Shown: positions 1-7,248, counted from the first letter of the stretch. The stretch is DNA of 23,814 nucleotides from Zoogloeaceae bacterium (GCA_031259605.1 JAIRLE010000134.1:1-23814); one strand, 5' to 3'. The notes: generated by a model not told the origin, from the letters alone. Numbers and translations: made by a program.

Positions 1-142
1 GGAAGACGCGGTTCTGGGGGAATCCGGGGTACAGGCGCTGGTAGCGGCCATGTCCGCCTACAACCCGCCGCAGGGAACGAACCTGTCGGGCGACTGCGAA
101 GACCTGATCCCGATCATCAACGCCTCATGGGAATTACTGTAG
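1..142 (+). CDS. C-terminal end of an RTX/haemolysin-type protein (partial)
   Basis: The reading frame enters from the left edge (first full codon at 2) and ends at a TAG at 140-142, so only the last 46 residues are present. They include VQALVAAMSAYNPPQG followed by LIPIINASW. This resembles the terminal part of large repeat-in-toxin proteins, where the haemolysin-type calcium-binding-related domain ends in a 'VQxLVxAMAxF.PP' segment and a short '..L.PVIAA.W' tail. Such proteins are usually secreted by type I systems through a C-terminal signal. The glycine-rich nonapeptide repeats would lie upstream of the window and are not visible, so the assignment rests on the tail alone. A second, decayed module of the same family lies at 312-797, which supports the reading. 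Confidence 0.55.
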   Translation, partial: EDAVLGESGVQALVAAMSAYNPPQGTNLSGDCEDLIPIINASWELL

Positions 143-202
143 GCAGCCCGGGGAGTTCCGAATCGAAACCCCGCTCGTTGTCGGCAAGACGCGAAGGTCG
201 AG

Positions 203-226
203 ACCCCGGCCTGAAGGCCGGGGTTT
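203..226 (+). terminator. Intrinsic-terminator-like hairpin after the RTX gene
   Basis: A perfect 9-bp GC-rich stem (203-211 with 216-224) closes a TGAA tetraloop and is followed by a short T tract. It lies about 60 bases after the stop at 142. The short T run makes it a modest terminator. An outer inverted repeat (CGAAACCCCG near 172 against CGGGGTTTCG near 220) could form an alternative larger fold. Confidence 0.5.
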
Positions 227-251
227 CGATCGCAGCCATGGGGAAGAAGGG

Positions 252-304
252 AGAACCCCTTCCCAATGACGTCAAACCAGCAGCCCCGAAGGACTGCCAC
301 CAAC
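252..304 (+). repeat. Short dispersed repeat, copy 1
   Basis: This stretch of about 50 bases (GAACCCCTTCCCAATG, then CAGCCC, then CTGCCACCAA) matches 1390-1442 with scattered substitutions. Its two potential small hairpins are worn here but intact in the second copy. It lies between an RTX gene end and a degraded RTX module. Confidence 0.45.
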
Positions 305-311
305 CTCCCGC

Positions 312-797
312 ATCGATCCGGGCGCGGAAGGTTATATCCATTTCATGGAATTGCCGACGGAAAAAGGGTTGGGTCTGGACGCGCCCGGCGAAAAAATCAC
401 GGTCACGAACTCGTGAAGACCGTGCGGAAATACTGGCGTTGCTGAATCGAAAACCTTGCGTGGCGAAGGTCAGGACGTGATTTACGATTACGACACGACG
501 GCAGGCAATTCGGACGTCCCGGTGTTCGGGGAGGATATTGCCGCTGAACAACTGTGGTTCAGGAAGAGCGGCAGCAACGACAAGACGACAATCAACAACT
601 GGCACACATTCGCTCCCGGTGCGTACCGAATGGAGACGCTTCCAGGCGGGCGGCGGCCAGATCAATGGCGTGAAGGCGGACACGTCCTGATGCAGGCGGC
701 GGCGAAATTCAATCTGCCGGCGAGAGGGGTCATCGAGGATGCGGCACTCCTGGAAATCATCGGAAACAACCGGGATTTGTCGGGCGGATGCGCATGA
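312..797 (+). pseudogene. Decayed RTX/haemolysin-type C-terminal module
   Basis: One frame reads through 312-640 with an in-frame TGA at 414-416. Around 456-620 it encodes LRGEGQDVIYDYDTTAGNSD, then FGEDIAAEQLWFRKSG and NDKTTINNWH. These are hallmarks of the haemolysin-type calcium-binding-related domain (GxGQDxIxDxD...AGNxD...FGxDIxxxQLWF...TTINNW). Near 640 the frame shifts: the expected continuation FQAGGGQINGVKADT is read from 640 in another frame, and the original frame resumes near 687 with LMQAAAKFN. The piece between LWFRKSG and NDKTT is shorter than in intact relatives, as if a few codons were lost. One stop, two compensating indels and a small deletion indicate a relic. It may once have been the C-terminus of a tandem copy of the preceding gene. 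Confidence 0.55.
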
Positions 798-902
798 ATC
801 CGGGGCTGGATCGGTGCATGCTGAAGCCCTGTTTTCCGCAGCAGCCGTTTTTCGGAAGCCATCCGCAAACCCGTTTCAACCAAGTAAAGGCGCATCTGCC
901 CT

Positions 903-1262
903 TCAAGGCTCAAACTCCGCGTCGCTTTCCGTCGCGGAGGATTGCCATTGTGTCGCGGGGAGGAACAGGTAGATGGAAAGCAGGGTGCCGATGGGAAAAG
1001 CCAGAATAAGGGCGGAAAACAGGAATTCCGAAATCCTGCGCGCCTGTTCGTTCCTCTTGGCACAGGCAGGCGCCAGCGCCGCGTGGATCAGGCCAAACAC
1101 GAACAACCCCGCCAATATGGTCTTTGCCCGAATGCTGGCTTCCGGAAAAAAGACAAGACCAAAAACGGACAGCGCAACGTAGGTTACGGCAACGCCAACA
1201 TGGCATTTCGCCAGAAGCAGGGGATTATTGCCGAAGGTTTCGGCGGTCGGAGAAGCGCACAT
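903..1262 (-). CDS. Small hypothetical membrane protein, three predicted TM helices
   Basis: A 119-residue protein. The chosen ATG (1262) has AGAGGT about nine bases upstream, a better start than the in-frame codon at 1349. The sequence has three hydrophobic segments, roughly residues 24-38, 46-66 and 78-104, with a basic CAKRNEQARR loop between the second and third and an acidic tail (ESDAEFEP). No catalytic motif or known family was recognised. A cysteine pair near the start (MCAS..., then KC) is not an obvious metal site. It lies between the RTX relic and metH, transcribed in the same direction as metH and 228 bases beyond its stop. A real gene is likely from the start signal and the clean membrane-protein composition. 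Its function is unknown. Confidence 0.55.
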   Translation of the reverse strand: MCASPTAETFGNNPLLLAKCHVGVAVTYVALSVFGLVFFPEASIRAKTILAGLFVFGLIHAALAPACAKRNEQARRISEFLFSALILAFPIGTLLSIYLFLPATQWQSSATESDAEFEP

Positions 1263-1389
1263 GACGCATTTACCTCTAGGAAAGCAAAAGCGGCATGTTA
1301 CTACAGGGGTCAGGGCCGGAGCAGGAAAAGCGCTTCGTCGTAAAACCAACTCCGGTTTGAAACTCCGCCCATAAGAAAGGCGCTACGGT

Positions 1390-1442
1390 TGGAACCCCTT
1401 CCCAATGGGGTTTGACCGACAGCCCTTCAGGGCTACCGCCAA
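1390..1442 (+). repeat. Short dispersed repeat, copy 2
   Basis: This is the second copy of the element at 252-304. Here both small palindromes are intact: ACCCC..GGGGT around 1394-1412 and AGCCCttcaGGGCT around 1421-1433. It lies just downstream of metH. The pairing suggests a REP-like intergenic unit. Confidence 0.45.
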
Positions 1443-1463
1443 TTTCTTGCTGCTTCGAGTTTC

Positions 1464-1481
1464 GCCGGACCGATGTCCGGC
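1464..1481 (-). terminator. Hairpin just past the metH stop
   Basis: A perfect 7-bp stem, GCCGGAC/GTCCGGC, with a 4-base loop lies ten bases beyond the metH stop on the transcribed strand. No T tract follows, so it may be an RNA-stabilising hairpin or a palindromic repeat, not a true terminator. Confidence 0.3.
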
Positions 1482-1490
1482 GCACAAGGC

Positions 1491-4400
1491 CTACAACACC
1501 GCTCCCAGCCACTTTTGCGCTTCCGCCGCATCCATTCCCGCGCGTCGCATCCAATCTTCCAATTGATCCTTGCCGATTTTGGGGATGGCGAAATAATGGG
1601 CTTCCGGATGCGCGAGATAAAACCCGGCAATGGAAGCGGCGGGAACCATGGCGCAGGATTCGGTAAGCGTCATGCCGATGCGCCGCTCCGCTTCCAGCAG
1701 GCGAAAAATCTCGCGCTTGGCGCTGTGGTCGGGACAGGCGGGATAACCGGGCGCGGGACGGATGCCGACATAGCGTTCGGCGAGCAGAGCGGCAAGCGCG
1801 AGATTTTCCTCTGGCGCGTAACCCCAGATGTCGCGGCGGATTTCCCGGTGCAGCCACTCGGCGGCGGCTTCCGCCAGACGGTCGGCCAGCGCCTGCAATA
1901 AAATGATGCTGTAATCGTCATGCGCGGCGGCGAAATCCCTTGTACGCGCTTCCATCTCCAGTCCAGCGGTAACGGCGAAGAGTCCTGCCCAGTCGGGGAT
2001 GCCGCTCGTCGCTTCGGCGACGAAATCGGCGAGCGCCAAGTTGCGGCGCCCGGACGGCTGCCGGTGTTGCTGGCGCAAACCCAGCCAGCGGCCATGTTCC
2101 GTCTTGCGCGTTTCGTCCGTGTAAAAAACCACGTCGTCGCCAATGCGGGCGGCGGGCCAAAGCGCATAGACGCCCTTGGCGACAAGCCAGCGCTCGCGGA
2201 CGATTTTTTCCAGCATGTTTTGGGCATCCGCGTAAAGCTGGCGGGCGGTTTCGCCGACGGCGGCGTTTTCCAGGATGGCGGGAAAGCGTCCGGCCAGATC
2301 CCAGCTCTGGAAAAACGGCGTCCAGTCGATCCATTCGGCCAGTTTCGCCAGATCGAAGACAATTTCATGTATGCCCGTCTGACGTGGCGCTTGCGGTCGA
2401 TAGTCGCCTTGCCAGACAAAAGCGTTGGCGCGCGCTTCGGCAAGCGTAACCAGGGTTGCCCCTTTTTTTTCCGCGTACTGCGCGCGCAGATCGGCATATT
2501 CCTCCGCCAGCTCGGCACGATAACCCGCTTCCTGTTCGGCGGAAAAAAGACGGGTGACGACGCCAACGGCGCGCGAAGCGTCAGGGACATAAACCACCAC
2601 GCCGGTCGCGTAATCCGGCGCGATCTTCACCGCCGTATGGGCGCGGCTCGTGGTTGCGCCGCCAATCAGGAGCGGCACGGAAAAACCCTGGCGCTGCATC
2701 TCGGCGGCGACATGGCGCATCTCTTCCAGCGAAGGCGTTATCAGGCCGGAAAGCCCGATGGCCTGCGCCCCGTGTTCACGCGCGGCATTCAGAATCTTTT
2801 CGCACGGCACCATGACGCCCAGGTCAATCACCTCGTAGCCGTTGCAGCCCAGCACCACGCCAACGATGTTTTTACCAATGTCATGAACATCGCCCTTGAC
2901 GGTGGCAATGACGATTTTGCCCTTGCTGGAGGTGCCGGTACGCATCTTTTCGGCTTCGATGTAGGGAATCAGGCTGGCGACCGCCTGCTTCATCACGCGC
3001 GCGGACTTCACCACTTGCGGCAAAAACATCTTGCCCGCGCCGAAGAGATCGCCCACGGCGTTCATACCGCGCATCAGCGGGCCTTCGATGACGGCGATCG
3101 GCGGCTTGCCTTCGGCCTCCAGATGGGCGCGAATTTCTTCGGTGTCGGCGGCGACAAATTCGCTGATGCCCTTGATCAGCGCGTATTCCAAGCGCTTTTC
3201 CACCGGCCATTGACGCCAGGCAAGGTCGGGGCCACCGGATTTGCGTGCCGTCCTGTCCGCGTGAACATGCTGGGCGAATTCCACCAGCGCCTCCACCGCG
3301 TGAGGAACGCGATTCAACAGCGCGTCTTCCACCTTTTCCCTGAGATCGGCGTCCAAATCGTCATAGACGCCGAGCATGCCCGCGTTGACGATGCCCATGC
3401 TCATGCCTGCGGCAATGGCATGGTAGAGGAAGACCGTATGGATGGCTTCGCGCACCAGATCGTTGCCGCGAAAGGCGAAAGAGACGTTGGAGACGCCGCC
3501 GGAAATCTGGGCGTAAGGCAGGTGTTCGCGTATCCAGCGGGCGGCGTTGATGAAATCCAGCGCATAATTATCGTGCGCCTCGATGCCGGTGGCGATGGCA
3601 AAGATATTGGGATCGAAAATGATGTCCTGCGGCGGAAAATCGATGTCGGCAAGCCGTTCATACGCTCGCCGGCAGATGGTGATCTTGCGCTCGAAGCTAT
3701 CCGCCTGGCCTTCTTCGTCGAACGCCATGACCACGATGGCCGCGCCATAGCGCCGCGCCAGTTTCGCCTTTTCGATGAACCGCTCTTCCCCTTCCTTCAT
3801 GGAAATGGAATTGACGATGCTTTTGCCCTGAATACACTTCAGCCCAGCCTCGATGACCGCCCAGTCGGAAGAATCGAGCATGACAGGCACACGGGCGATG
3901 TCCGGTTCGGAAACCATCAATTTCAGGAATCTGTCCATGGCGGCAACGGAATCCAGCATGGCTTCATCCATGTTGATGTCGATGACCTGCGCGCCATTTT
4001 CCACCTGCTGACGCGCAACGCCAAGCGCATCGTCATAACGTTCTTCCAGGATCATGCGGGCAAAGGCGCGCGAACCCGTGACGTTGGCGCGCTCGCCAAT
4101 ATTCACATACAGGCTGTGCTGTCCGATATTCAGGGCTTCCAATCCGGAAATCCGCAATTCCGGCGCGATGACCGGCACGACGCGCGGCGCGATGTCCGCA
4201 ACCGCGCGGGCGATGGCGGCGATATGTGCGGGCGTGGTGCCGCAGCAACCGCCAACGATGTTCAATATTCCGCGTTTTGCCCAGTCAGCCAGTTCCGCCG
4301 CCAGGTCTTCCGGCGTTTCGTCGTACCCTGTTGGCGACAGGGGATTGGGTAAGCCCGCGTTTGGATGCGCGGAAACGAAACTATCACAAAAACGCGCCAG

Positions 4401-5183
4401 TTCCGTTACGTAGGGACGCAGTTCCTTCGCGCCCAGCGCGCAATTGAAGCCGAAGGAAAGCGGACGGATGTGGTTCAGGGAATTCCAGAAAGCCTCCGCA
4501 GTCTGGCCGGACAGGGTGCGTCCGGAAGCGTCGGTGAGGGTGCCGGAAATCATCACCGGCCAGCGCCTGCCGACGCGTTCGAAAAACACTTCCAGCGCGA
4601 AGAGCGCCGCCTTGGCGTTCAGGGTGTCGAACACCGTCTCCACCAGCAGCAGATCCGCGCCGCCCTCGGTCAGGCCGGCAATGGCTTCCAGATAACTGTC
4701 CTTCAGTTCATCAAAGCTGACGTTGCGCGCGCCGGGATCGCTGACTTCCGGCGAAATGGAAGCCGTGCGCGAAGTTGGTCCCAACACCCCGGCGACAAAA
4801 CGCGGCTTTTCCGGTTGCCGCGCCATACATTCGTCGCACGGCGCGCGCGCCAGGCGCGCGCCCATGAAATTCAACTCATGCGTCAGTTCCGCCAGCCTGT
4901 AATCCCCCTGCGAGATGGCGGTTGCGTTGAAGGTGTTGGTCTCGATGATGTCCGCGCCCGCCGCCAGATACTTTTCGTGAATTTCACGGATGATTTCCGG
5001 ACGAGTCAGCGTGAGCAGATCGTTGTTGCCCTTCAGGTCACACGGATGCCCGGAAAAACGCTCACCCCGGTAGTCCGCCTCCGCAAGCCCGTACCCTTGG
5101 ATCATGGTGCCCATCGCGCCATCCAGGATGAGAATGCGGCGGCGCAACAGAGCGGTAATCTCGGCGCTACGGTCAGCTTGCAT
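1491..5183 (-). CDS. metH: Cobalamin-dependent methionine synthase MetH
   Basis: A 1230-residue protein, the usual full length for the family. It transfers the methyl group of 5-methyltetrahydrofolate to homocysteine through methylcobalamin in the cytoplasm. All modules are present: an N-terminal homocysteine/zinc domain with DGAMGTMIQ near residue 21 and zinc cysteines C248, C313 and C314 (NCALG, GGCCGTT); a pterin-binding domain near 355-640 (NIGERANVTG, DINMDE); a cobalamin domain with GDVHDIGKN, where H767 is the expected lower axial ligand; and a C-terminal reactivation domain with RPAPGYPAC near 1142 that binds SAM. The start at 5183 was chosen by alignment with the family; a GTG 14 codons upstream would only extend into repeat DNA. 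No strong ribosome-binding site is seen. The gene runs divergently from the phosphorylase at 5603. Confidence 0.98.
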   Translation of the reverse strand: MQADRSAEITALLRRRILILDGAMGTMIQGYGLAEADYRGERFSGHPCDLKGNNDLLTLTRPEIIREIHEKYLAAGADIIETNTFNATAISQGDYRLAELTHELNFMGARLARAPCDECMARQPEKPRFVAGVLGPTSRTASISPEVSDPGARNVSFDELKDSYLEAIAGLTEGGADLLLVETVFDTLNAKAALFALEVFFERVGRRWPVMISGTLTDASGRTLSGQTAEAFWNSLNHIRPLSFGFNCALGAKELRPYVTELARFCDSFVSAHPNAGLPNPLSPTGYDETPEDLAAELADWAKRGILNIVGGCCGTTPAHIAAIARAVADIAPRVVPVIAPELRISGLEALNIGQHSLYVNIGERANVTGSRAFARMILEERYDDALGVARQQVENGAQVIDINMDEAMLDSVAAMDRFLKLMVSEPDIARVPVMLDSSDWAVIEAGLKCIQGKSIVNSISMKEGEERFIEKAKLARRYGAAIVVMAFDEEGQADSFERKITICRRAYERLADIDFPPQDIIFDPNIFAIATGIEAHDNYALDFINAARWIREHLPYAQISGGVSNVSFAFRGNDLVREAIHTVFLYHAIAAGMSMGIVNAGMLGVYDDLDADLREKVEDALLNRVPHAVEALVEFAQHVHADRTARKSGGPDLAWRQWPVEKRLEYALIKGISEFVAADTEEIRAHLEAEGKPPIAVIEGPLMRGMNAVGDLFGAGKMFLPQVVKSARVMKQAVASLIPYIEAEKMRTGTSSKGKIVIATVKGDVHDIGKNIVGVVLGCNGYEVIDLGVMVPCEKILNAAREHGAQAIGLSGLITPSLEEMRHVAAEMQRQGFSVPLLIGGATTSRAHTAVKIAPDYATGVVVYVPDASRAVGVVTRLFSAEQEAGYRAELAEEYADLRAQYAEKKGATLVTLAEARANAFVWQGDYRPQAPRQTGIHEIVFDLAKLAEWIDWTPFFQSWDLAGRFPAILENAAVGETARQLYADAQNMLEKIVRERWLVAKGVYALWPAARIGDDVVFYTDETRKTEHGRWLGLRQQHRQPSGRRNLALADFVAEATSGIPDWAGLFAVTAGLEMEARTRDFAAAHDDYSIILLQALADRLAEAAAEWLHREIRRDIWGYAPEENLALAALLAERYVGIRPAPGYPACPDHSAKREIFRLLEAERRIGMTLTESCAMVPAASIAGFYLAHPEAHYFAIPKIGKDQLEDWMRRAGMDAAEAQKWLGAVL

Positions 5184-5233
5184 GTCAGGAGTTCCGGAAA
5201 ATCGGGAAAGCGGCAAGTGTACCACCCTGCGTT

Positions 5234-5293
5234 CGCTCTCCCGCTTGGCGGGAGAGGGGGAAACCTTGTGCCTTTCTCTCTTTCGCGCAGTAG
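5234..5293 (+). repeat. Dispersed intergenic repeat, copy C (partial)
   Basis: The palindrome CTCTCCCGC...GCGGGAGAG followed by GGGGAAACCTTGTGCC and a CTCTCTTTCGCGC stretch matches the reverse complement of 23502-23545 closely. It lies directly upstream of metH. Related copies are at 14911-15005 and 23502-23640. Confidence 0.6.
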
Positions 5294-5366
5294 GTGAAGG
5301 GGAAAACGGGCATTCATGCGATTGCCCTGCTTACCCATCCGCTCGTCCTTCCACTCGTGGCAAGGC

Positions 5367-5520
5367 TGTGTATAACCACGGGAAAACTTGCGGATAAAAA
5401 TCGAAAATTACCCCTCGAGAAATTTATCCCATTTTTTTCCACAGCCTATTCACAACCTTTACGCAAGCAAGGAAATTTCGTAACGTATTGAATCGCCTGA
5501 ATCGCATTCCTTTATCCACA
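5367..5520. other. Cluster of DnaA-box-like sites in an AT-rich divergent intergenic region
   Basis: Two sites match TTATNCACA perfectly: 5367-5375 (minus strand, TTATACACA) and 5512-5520 (plus strand, TTATCCACA). Three more differ at one base: 5389-5397 (minus, TTATCCGCA), 5435-5443 (TTTTCCACA) and 5446-5454 (CTATTCACA). A visibly AT-rich tract covers about 5393-5440. The sites lie between divergent metH and the phosphorylase. DnaA binds such boxes at replication origins, at titration sites and at some promoters. No dnaA or dnaN gene is present in this window, so the role is open. Confidence 0.5.
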
Positions 5521-5602
5521 GACTTGTTCCCGCCTTGTTGTTGTCGTACCTTATAAATAAGAAAAACTCCACAACTCCTCGTTCATCCGAAAGAAAAAAA
5601 AC

Positions 5603-6343
5603 ATGCTGGCAATCATTGGCGGAAGCGGTCTTACACAACTGTCCAACCTGGACGTTCAGGAACGTCGGGTCATTCGCACGCCTTATGGCGAATCTTCCGG
5701 TGTTTTGAGTTTTGGCCGCATGCGCGGGCGCGATGTGCTGTTCCTTCCGCGACATGGTTACGGTCACAGCATCCCGCCACATCGCGTCAATTATCGCGCC
5801 AACATTTGGGCATTGAAGGAATGCGGCGCGCAGCGCGTCGTCTCGATCGCTTCCGTCGGCGGCATACGCGCCGATCTTAATCCTGGCGACATCGTGATTC
5901 CGCATCAGATCATGGACTATACCTGGGGACGCAAGAATACCTATTTCGACGGAAACGACGTGTCCGTGACGCATGTGGATTTTACGCATCCCTATGATGA
6001 GAATTTGCGGCGGCAATTGGTGTTGTCGGCGGCGGCGGCGGGCATTGCCGTCCGTGACGGCGGCGTCTATGCGGCAACGCAAGGCCCGCGCTTGGAGACG
6101 GCGGCGGAAATTGATCGTCTGGAACGCGACGGCGCGGAAGTCGTCGGCATGACCGGTATGCCGGAAGCCGTGCTGGCGCGCGAGATGGAACTTCCTTATG
6201 CCGCCATCAACCCAGTCGCCAACCACGCCGCCGGACGCGGGAAAAGCGCCGAACACGTCCGCTTCGAGCATTTGAGCGAAATTTTAAATGAAGTCATGAG
6301 CCGGGTGCGAACCATTATCGATGGGGTCATCCGATTATTGTGA
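5603..6343 (+). CDS. mtnP: S-methyl-5'-thioinosine/thioadenosine phosphorylase family
   Basis: A 246-residue cytoplasmic enzyme, normal length for this trimeric phosphorylase family. It cleaves methylthio-nucleosides with phosphate to give a purine base and methylthioribose-1-phosphate, removing the by-product of polyamine and homoserine-lactone synthesis. Visible family features are IIGGSGL at residues 4-10 (phosphate loop), RHG at 50-52, PPHRVNYRAN at 58-67, VGGIRADLNPGD at 85-96, TQGPRLET at 159-166 and GMTGMPEA at 182-189. The base-recognition segment reads NPVANHAAG (203-211). Asn at the usual Asp position suggests 6-oxopurine (methylthioinosine) preference, as known for the Pseudomonas enzyme; this is inferred, not shown. 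The start follows an A-rich GAAAGAAAA stretch. The stop overlaps a doubtful minus-strand frame. Confidence 0.93.
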   Translation: MLAIIGGSGLTQLSNLDVQERRVIRTPYGESSGVLSFGRMRGRDVLFLPRHGYGHSIPPHRVNYRANIWALKECGAQRVVSIASVGGIRADLNPGDIVIPHQIMDYTWGRKNTYFDGNDVSVTHVDFTHPYDENLRRQLVLSAAAAGIAVRDGGVYAATQGPRLETAAEIDRLERDGAEVVGMTGMPEAVLAREMELPYAAINPVANHAAGRGKSAEHVRFEHLSEILNEVMSRVRTIIDGVIRLL

Positions 6344-6547
6344 AACTCCCCGTAACGGCAGCCTGAACTCCATCATTACGAGTGTGGCGAAGAAATTCGT
6401 GTAGTATTTCCCCGGAGGCCTCTCTGCGGGAAACATGGTTGTCTGATAGACTTGCAATCGCTTTCCATCGCCAATCCAAATGGTATAAGAGGCCATATCG
6501 TTGACGCCTGCCATTTTGGGAATCAAAGCCGGATGGCGGAAGATCAT
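6335..6547 (-). CDS. Doubtful hypothetical or truncated protein
   Basis: The open frame on this strand runs from 6739 down to 6335, but its upper part (6614-6739) only mirrors the hsdM fragment. The lower part, from an ATG at 6547, gives about 70 residues including MASYTIWIGDGKRLQVYQ and PPGKYYTNFFATLVMMEFRLPL, which looks more protein-like than the rest. No ribosome-binding site is visible, and no family was recognised. It overlaps the stop of the phosphorylase by nine bases, tail to tail. It could be the surviving C-terminus of a gene whose front was lost when the hsdM/IS630 pieces arrived, or chance. Confidence 0.25.
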   Translation of the reverse strand: MIFRHPALIPKMAGVNDMASYTIWIGDGKRLQVYQTTMFPAERPPGKYYTNFFATLVMMEFRLPLRGVSQ

Positions 6548-6613
6548 GGCCTGGTCAAGCGCAAGTACGGTGGCGCTGGCGACGGAGTTTCTGGTCGTGC
6601 CGGACAATACGGT

Positions 6614-6808
6614 ATGCACATGGGACAGGAAACCATAGCACAAAACGACAACAACGGCGGCAACCTCGGCTTTGAAGCAGAACTGTTCAAGGCCGCCGAC
6701 AAGCTGCGCGGCAACATGGAGCCTAGCGATTATAAACACATCGCATTAGGCCTGATCTTCCTCAAATACATCTCTGATGCCTTCGAGGCGCGCCACGCGC
6801 GTCCATAA
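6614..6808 (+). pseudogene. hsdM: N-terminal fragment of type I restriction-modification methyltransferase HsdM
   Basis: The frame from the ATG at 6614 encodes NNGGNLGFEAELFKAADK, then LRGNMEPSDYKHIALG and LIFLKYISDAFEARHA. This is the well-known start of the HsdM modification subunit, the helical domain that precedes the SAM-binding methylase fold. The homology stops at about 6799 and the frame ends at 6808 inside an IS630-type transposase sequence read on the other strand. Only about 60 of some 500 residues remain, no methylase motif is present, and hsdS and hsdR are absent, so it is non-functional. Confidence 0.78.
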
Positions 6809-7048
6809 ACCAAAATCCAGTCCGTACTGTCGCGGGTCATGCCCATTAACCCAGCGCAAAACCTGCTTTTCCTGCCAGGAACTCAGCCGACGCGGCCGAC
6901 CCGGTGCCTTGCGCGAACGCAAGGCGCGCATGCCCAGCCCCGGCTGCTTTATCGCCTTGAGCCACTTGTAGACCGTCGTGCGGTTGAATCCATACGCCGC
7001 TATCACCCGCGCTGCCGATTCGCCCTTGCGCACCCGCTCCACCGCCAT
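6797..7048 (-). mobile_element. IS630-family transposase fragment (N-terminal DNA-binding part)
   Basis: From the ATG at 7048 the frame gives AVERVRKGESAARVIAAYGF then NRTTVYKWLKA, a helix-turn-helix. This is followed by KAPGRPRRLSSWQEKQVLRW and NGHDPRQYGLDFGLWTR. The 'DPRQYGxDFGLWTR' segment is characteristic of the region before the catalytic DDE domain in IS630-type transposases. Homology ends at GLWTR (about 6797), where hsdM sequence read on the other strand begins. The catalytic domain and terminal repeats are missing, so it cannot transpose. In-frame codons upstream of 7048 (DYSPVAKRR) may belong to the original protein. Confidence 0.72.
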
Positions 7049-7097
7049 CCGTCGTTTAGCGACCGGTGAGTAATCACACCCTTGTAGCGCGGGATGC

Positions 7098-7126
7098 TTG
7101 CGTTTTCGGAAAAAAAGCCTTACTGT
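7098..7126 (+). promoter_or_regulatory. Candidate promoter for the metX leader
   Basis: TTGCGT (7098-7103) and TACTGT (7121-7126) are 17 bases apart. Matches to the sigma-70 consensus are only moderate. The expected start point, near 7133, falls just before the riboswitch aptamer at 7139, which is the main reason to note it. Confidence 0.3.
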
Positions 7127-7138
7127 CTGCTTTCCTTC

Positions 7139-7191
7139 GCGCCGTTTTGAACTCAGCTTGCCGGCGCTTTACAAATTCTGCTAAAGCGAGG
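7139..7191 (+). promoter_or_regulatory. SAM-II riboswitch aptamer (metX leader)
   Basis: The element folds as an H-type pseudoknot. P1 is GCGCCG (7139-7144) with CGGCGC (7162-7167). P2 is CUC-AGC (7152-7157) with GCU (7180-7182) and GAG (7188-7190), leaving five bases (AAAGC) between the two P2 halves on the 3' side, as in known SAM-II RNAs. The conserved-looking segments AGCUUGC before the P1 3' strand and GCUAAA at the 3' end are present, with a U-rich first loop and an A-containing third loop. SAM-II RNAs bind S-adenosylmethionine and repress methionine genes such as metX/metA, and metX is the next gene. Sequence, fold and position agree. The 5' loop (UUUUGAA) differs somewhat from the usual UGAUUU. 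Confidence 0.8.
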
Positions 7192-7195
7192 CGAC

Positions 7196-7248
7196 AAACC
7201 CGGTCCCGCGCTTTTGGCTTTTGCCATGTTACGACCGGGTTTTTGTTT
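7196..7248 (+). terminator. Intrinsic terminator/attenuator between riboswitch and metX
   Basis: AAACCCGGTC (7196-7205) pairs perfectly with GACCGGGTTT (7233-7242), followed by TTGTTT. The long loop contains its own GGC..GCC mini-stem. It starts five bases after the aptamer. A competing hairpin, AAAGCG (7183-7188) with CGCTTT (7209-7214), would use the 3' strand of the aptamer pseudoknot and enclose the terminator's 5' arm. It is therefore a plausible antiterminator that SAM binding would prevent. Confidence 0.75.

Noticed and set aside
1920..4352. Long plus-strand open frame (810 codons) opposite metH
   Set aside because: It mirrors a fully conserved metH on the other strand. Its translation is His/Arg/Gly-rich with no domain, a common shadow effect in GC-rich genes.
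5367..5520. Calling the DnaA-box cluster oriC outright
   Set aside because: No dnaA, dnaN or other origin-linked gene is nearby and skew cannot be computed here, so it is listed as a candidate only.
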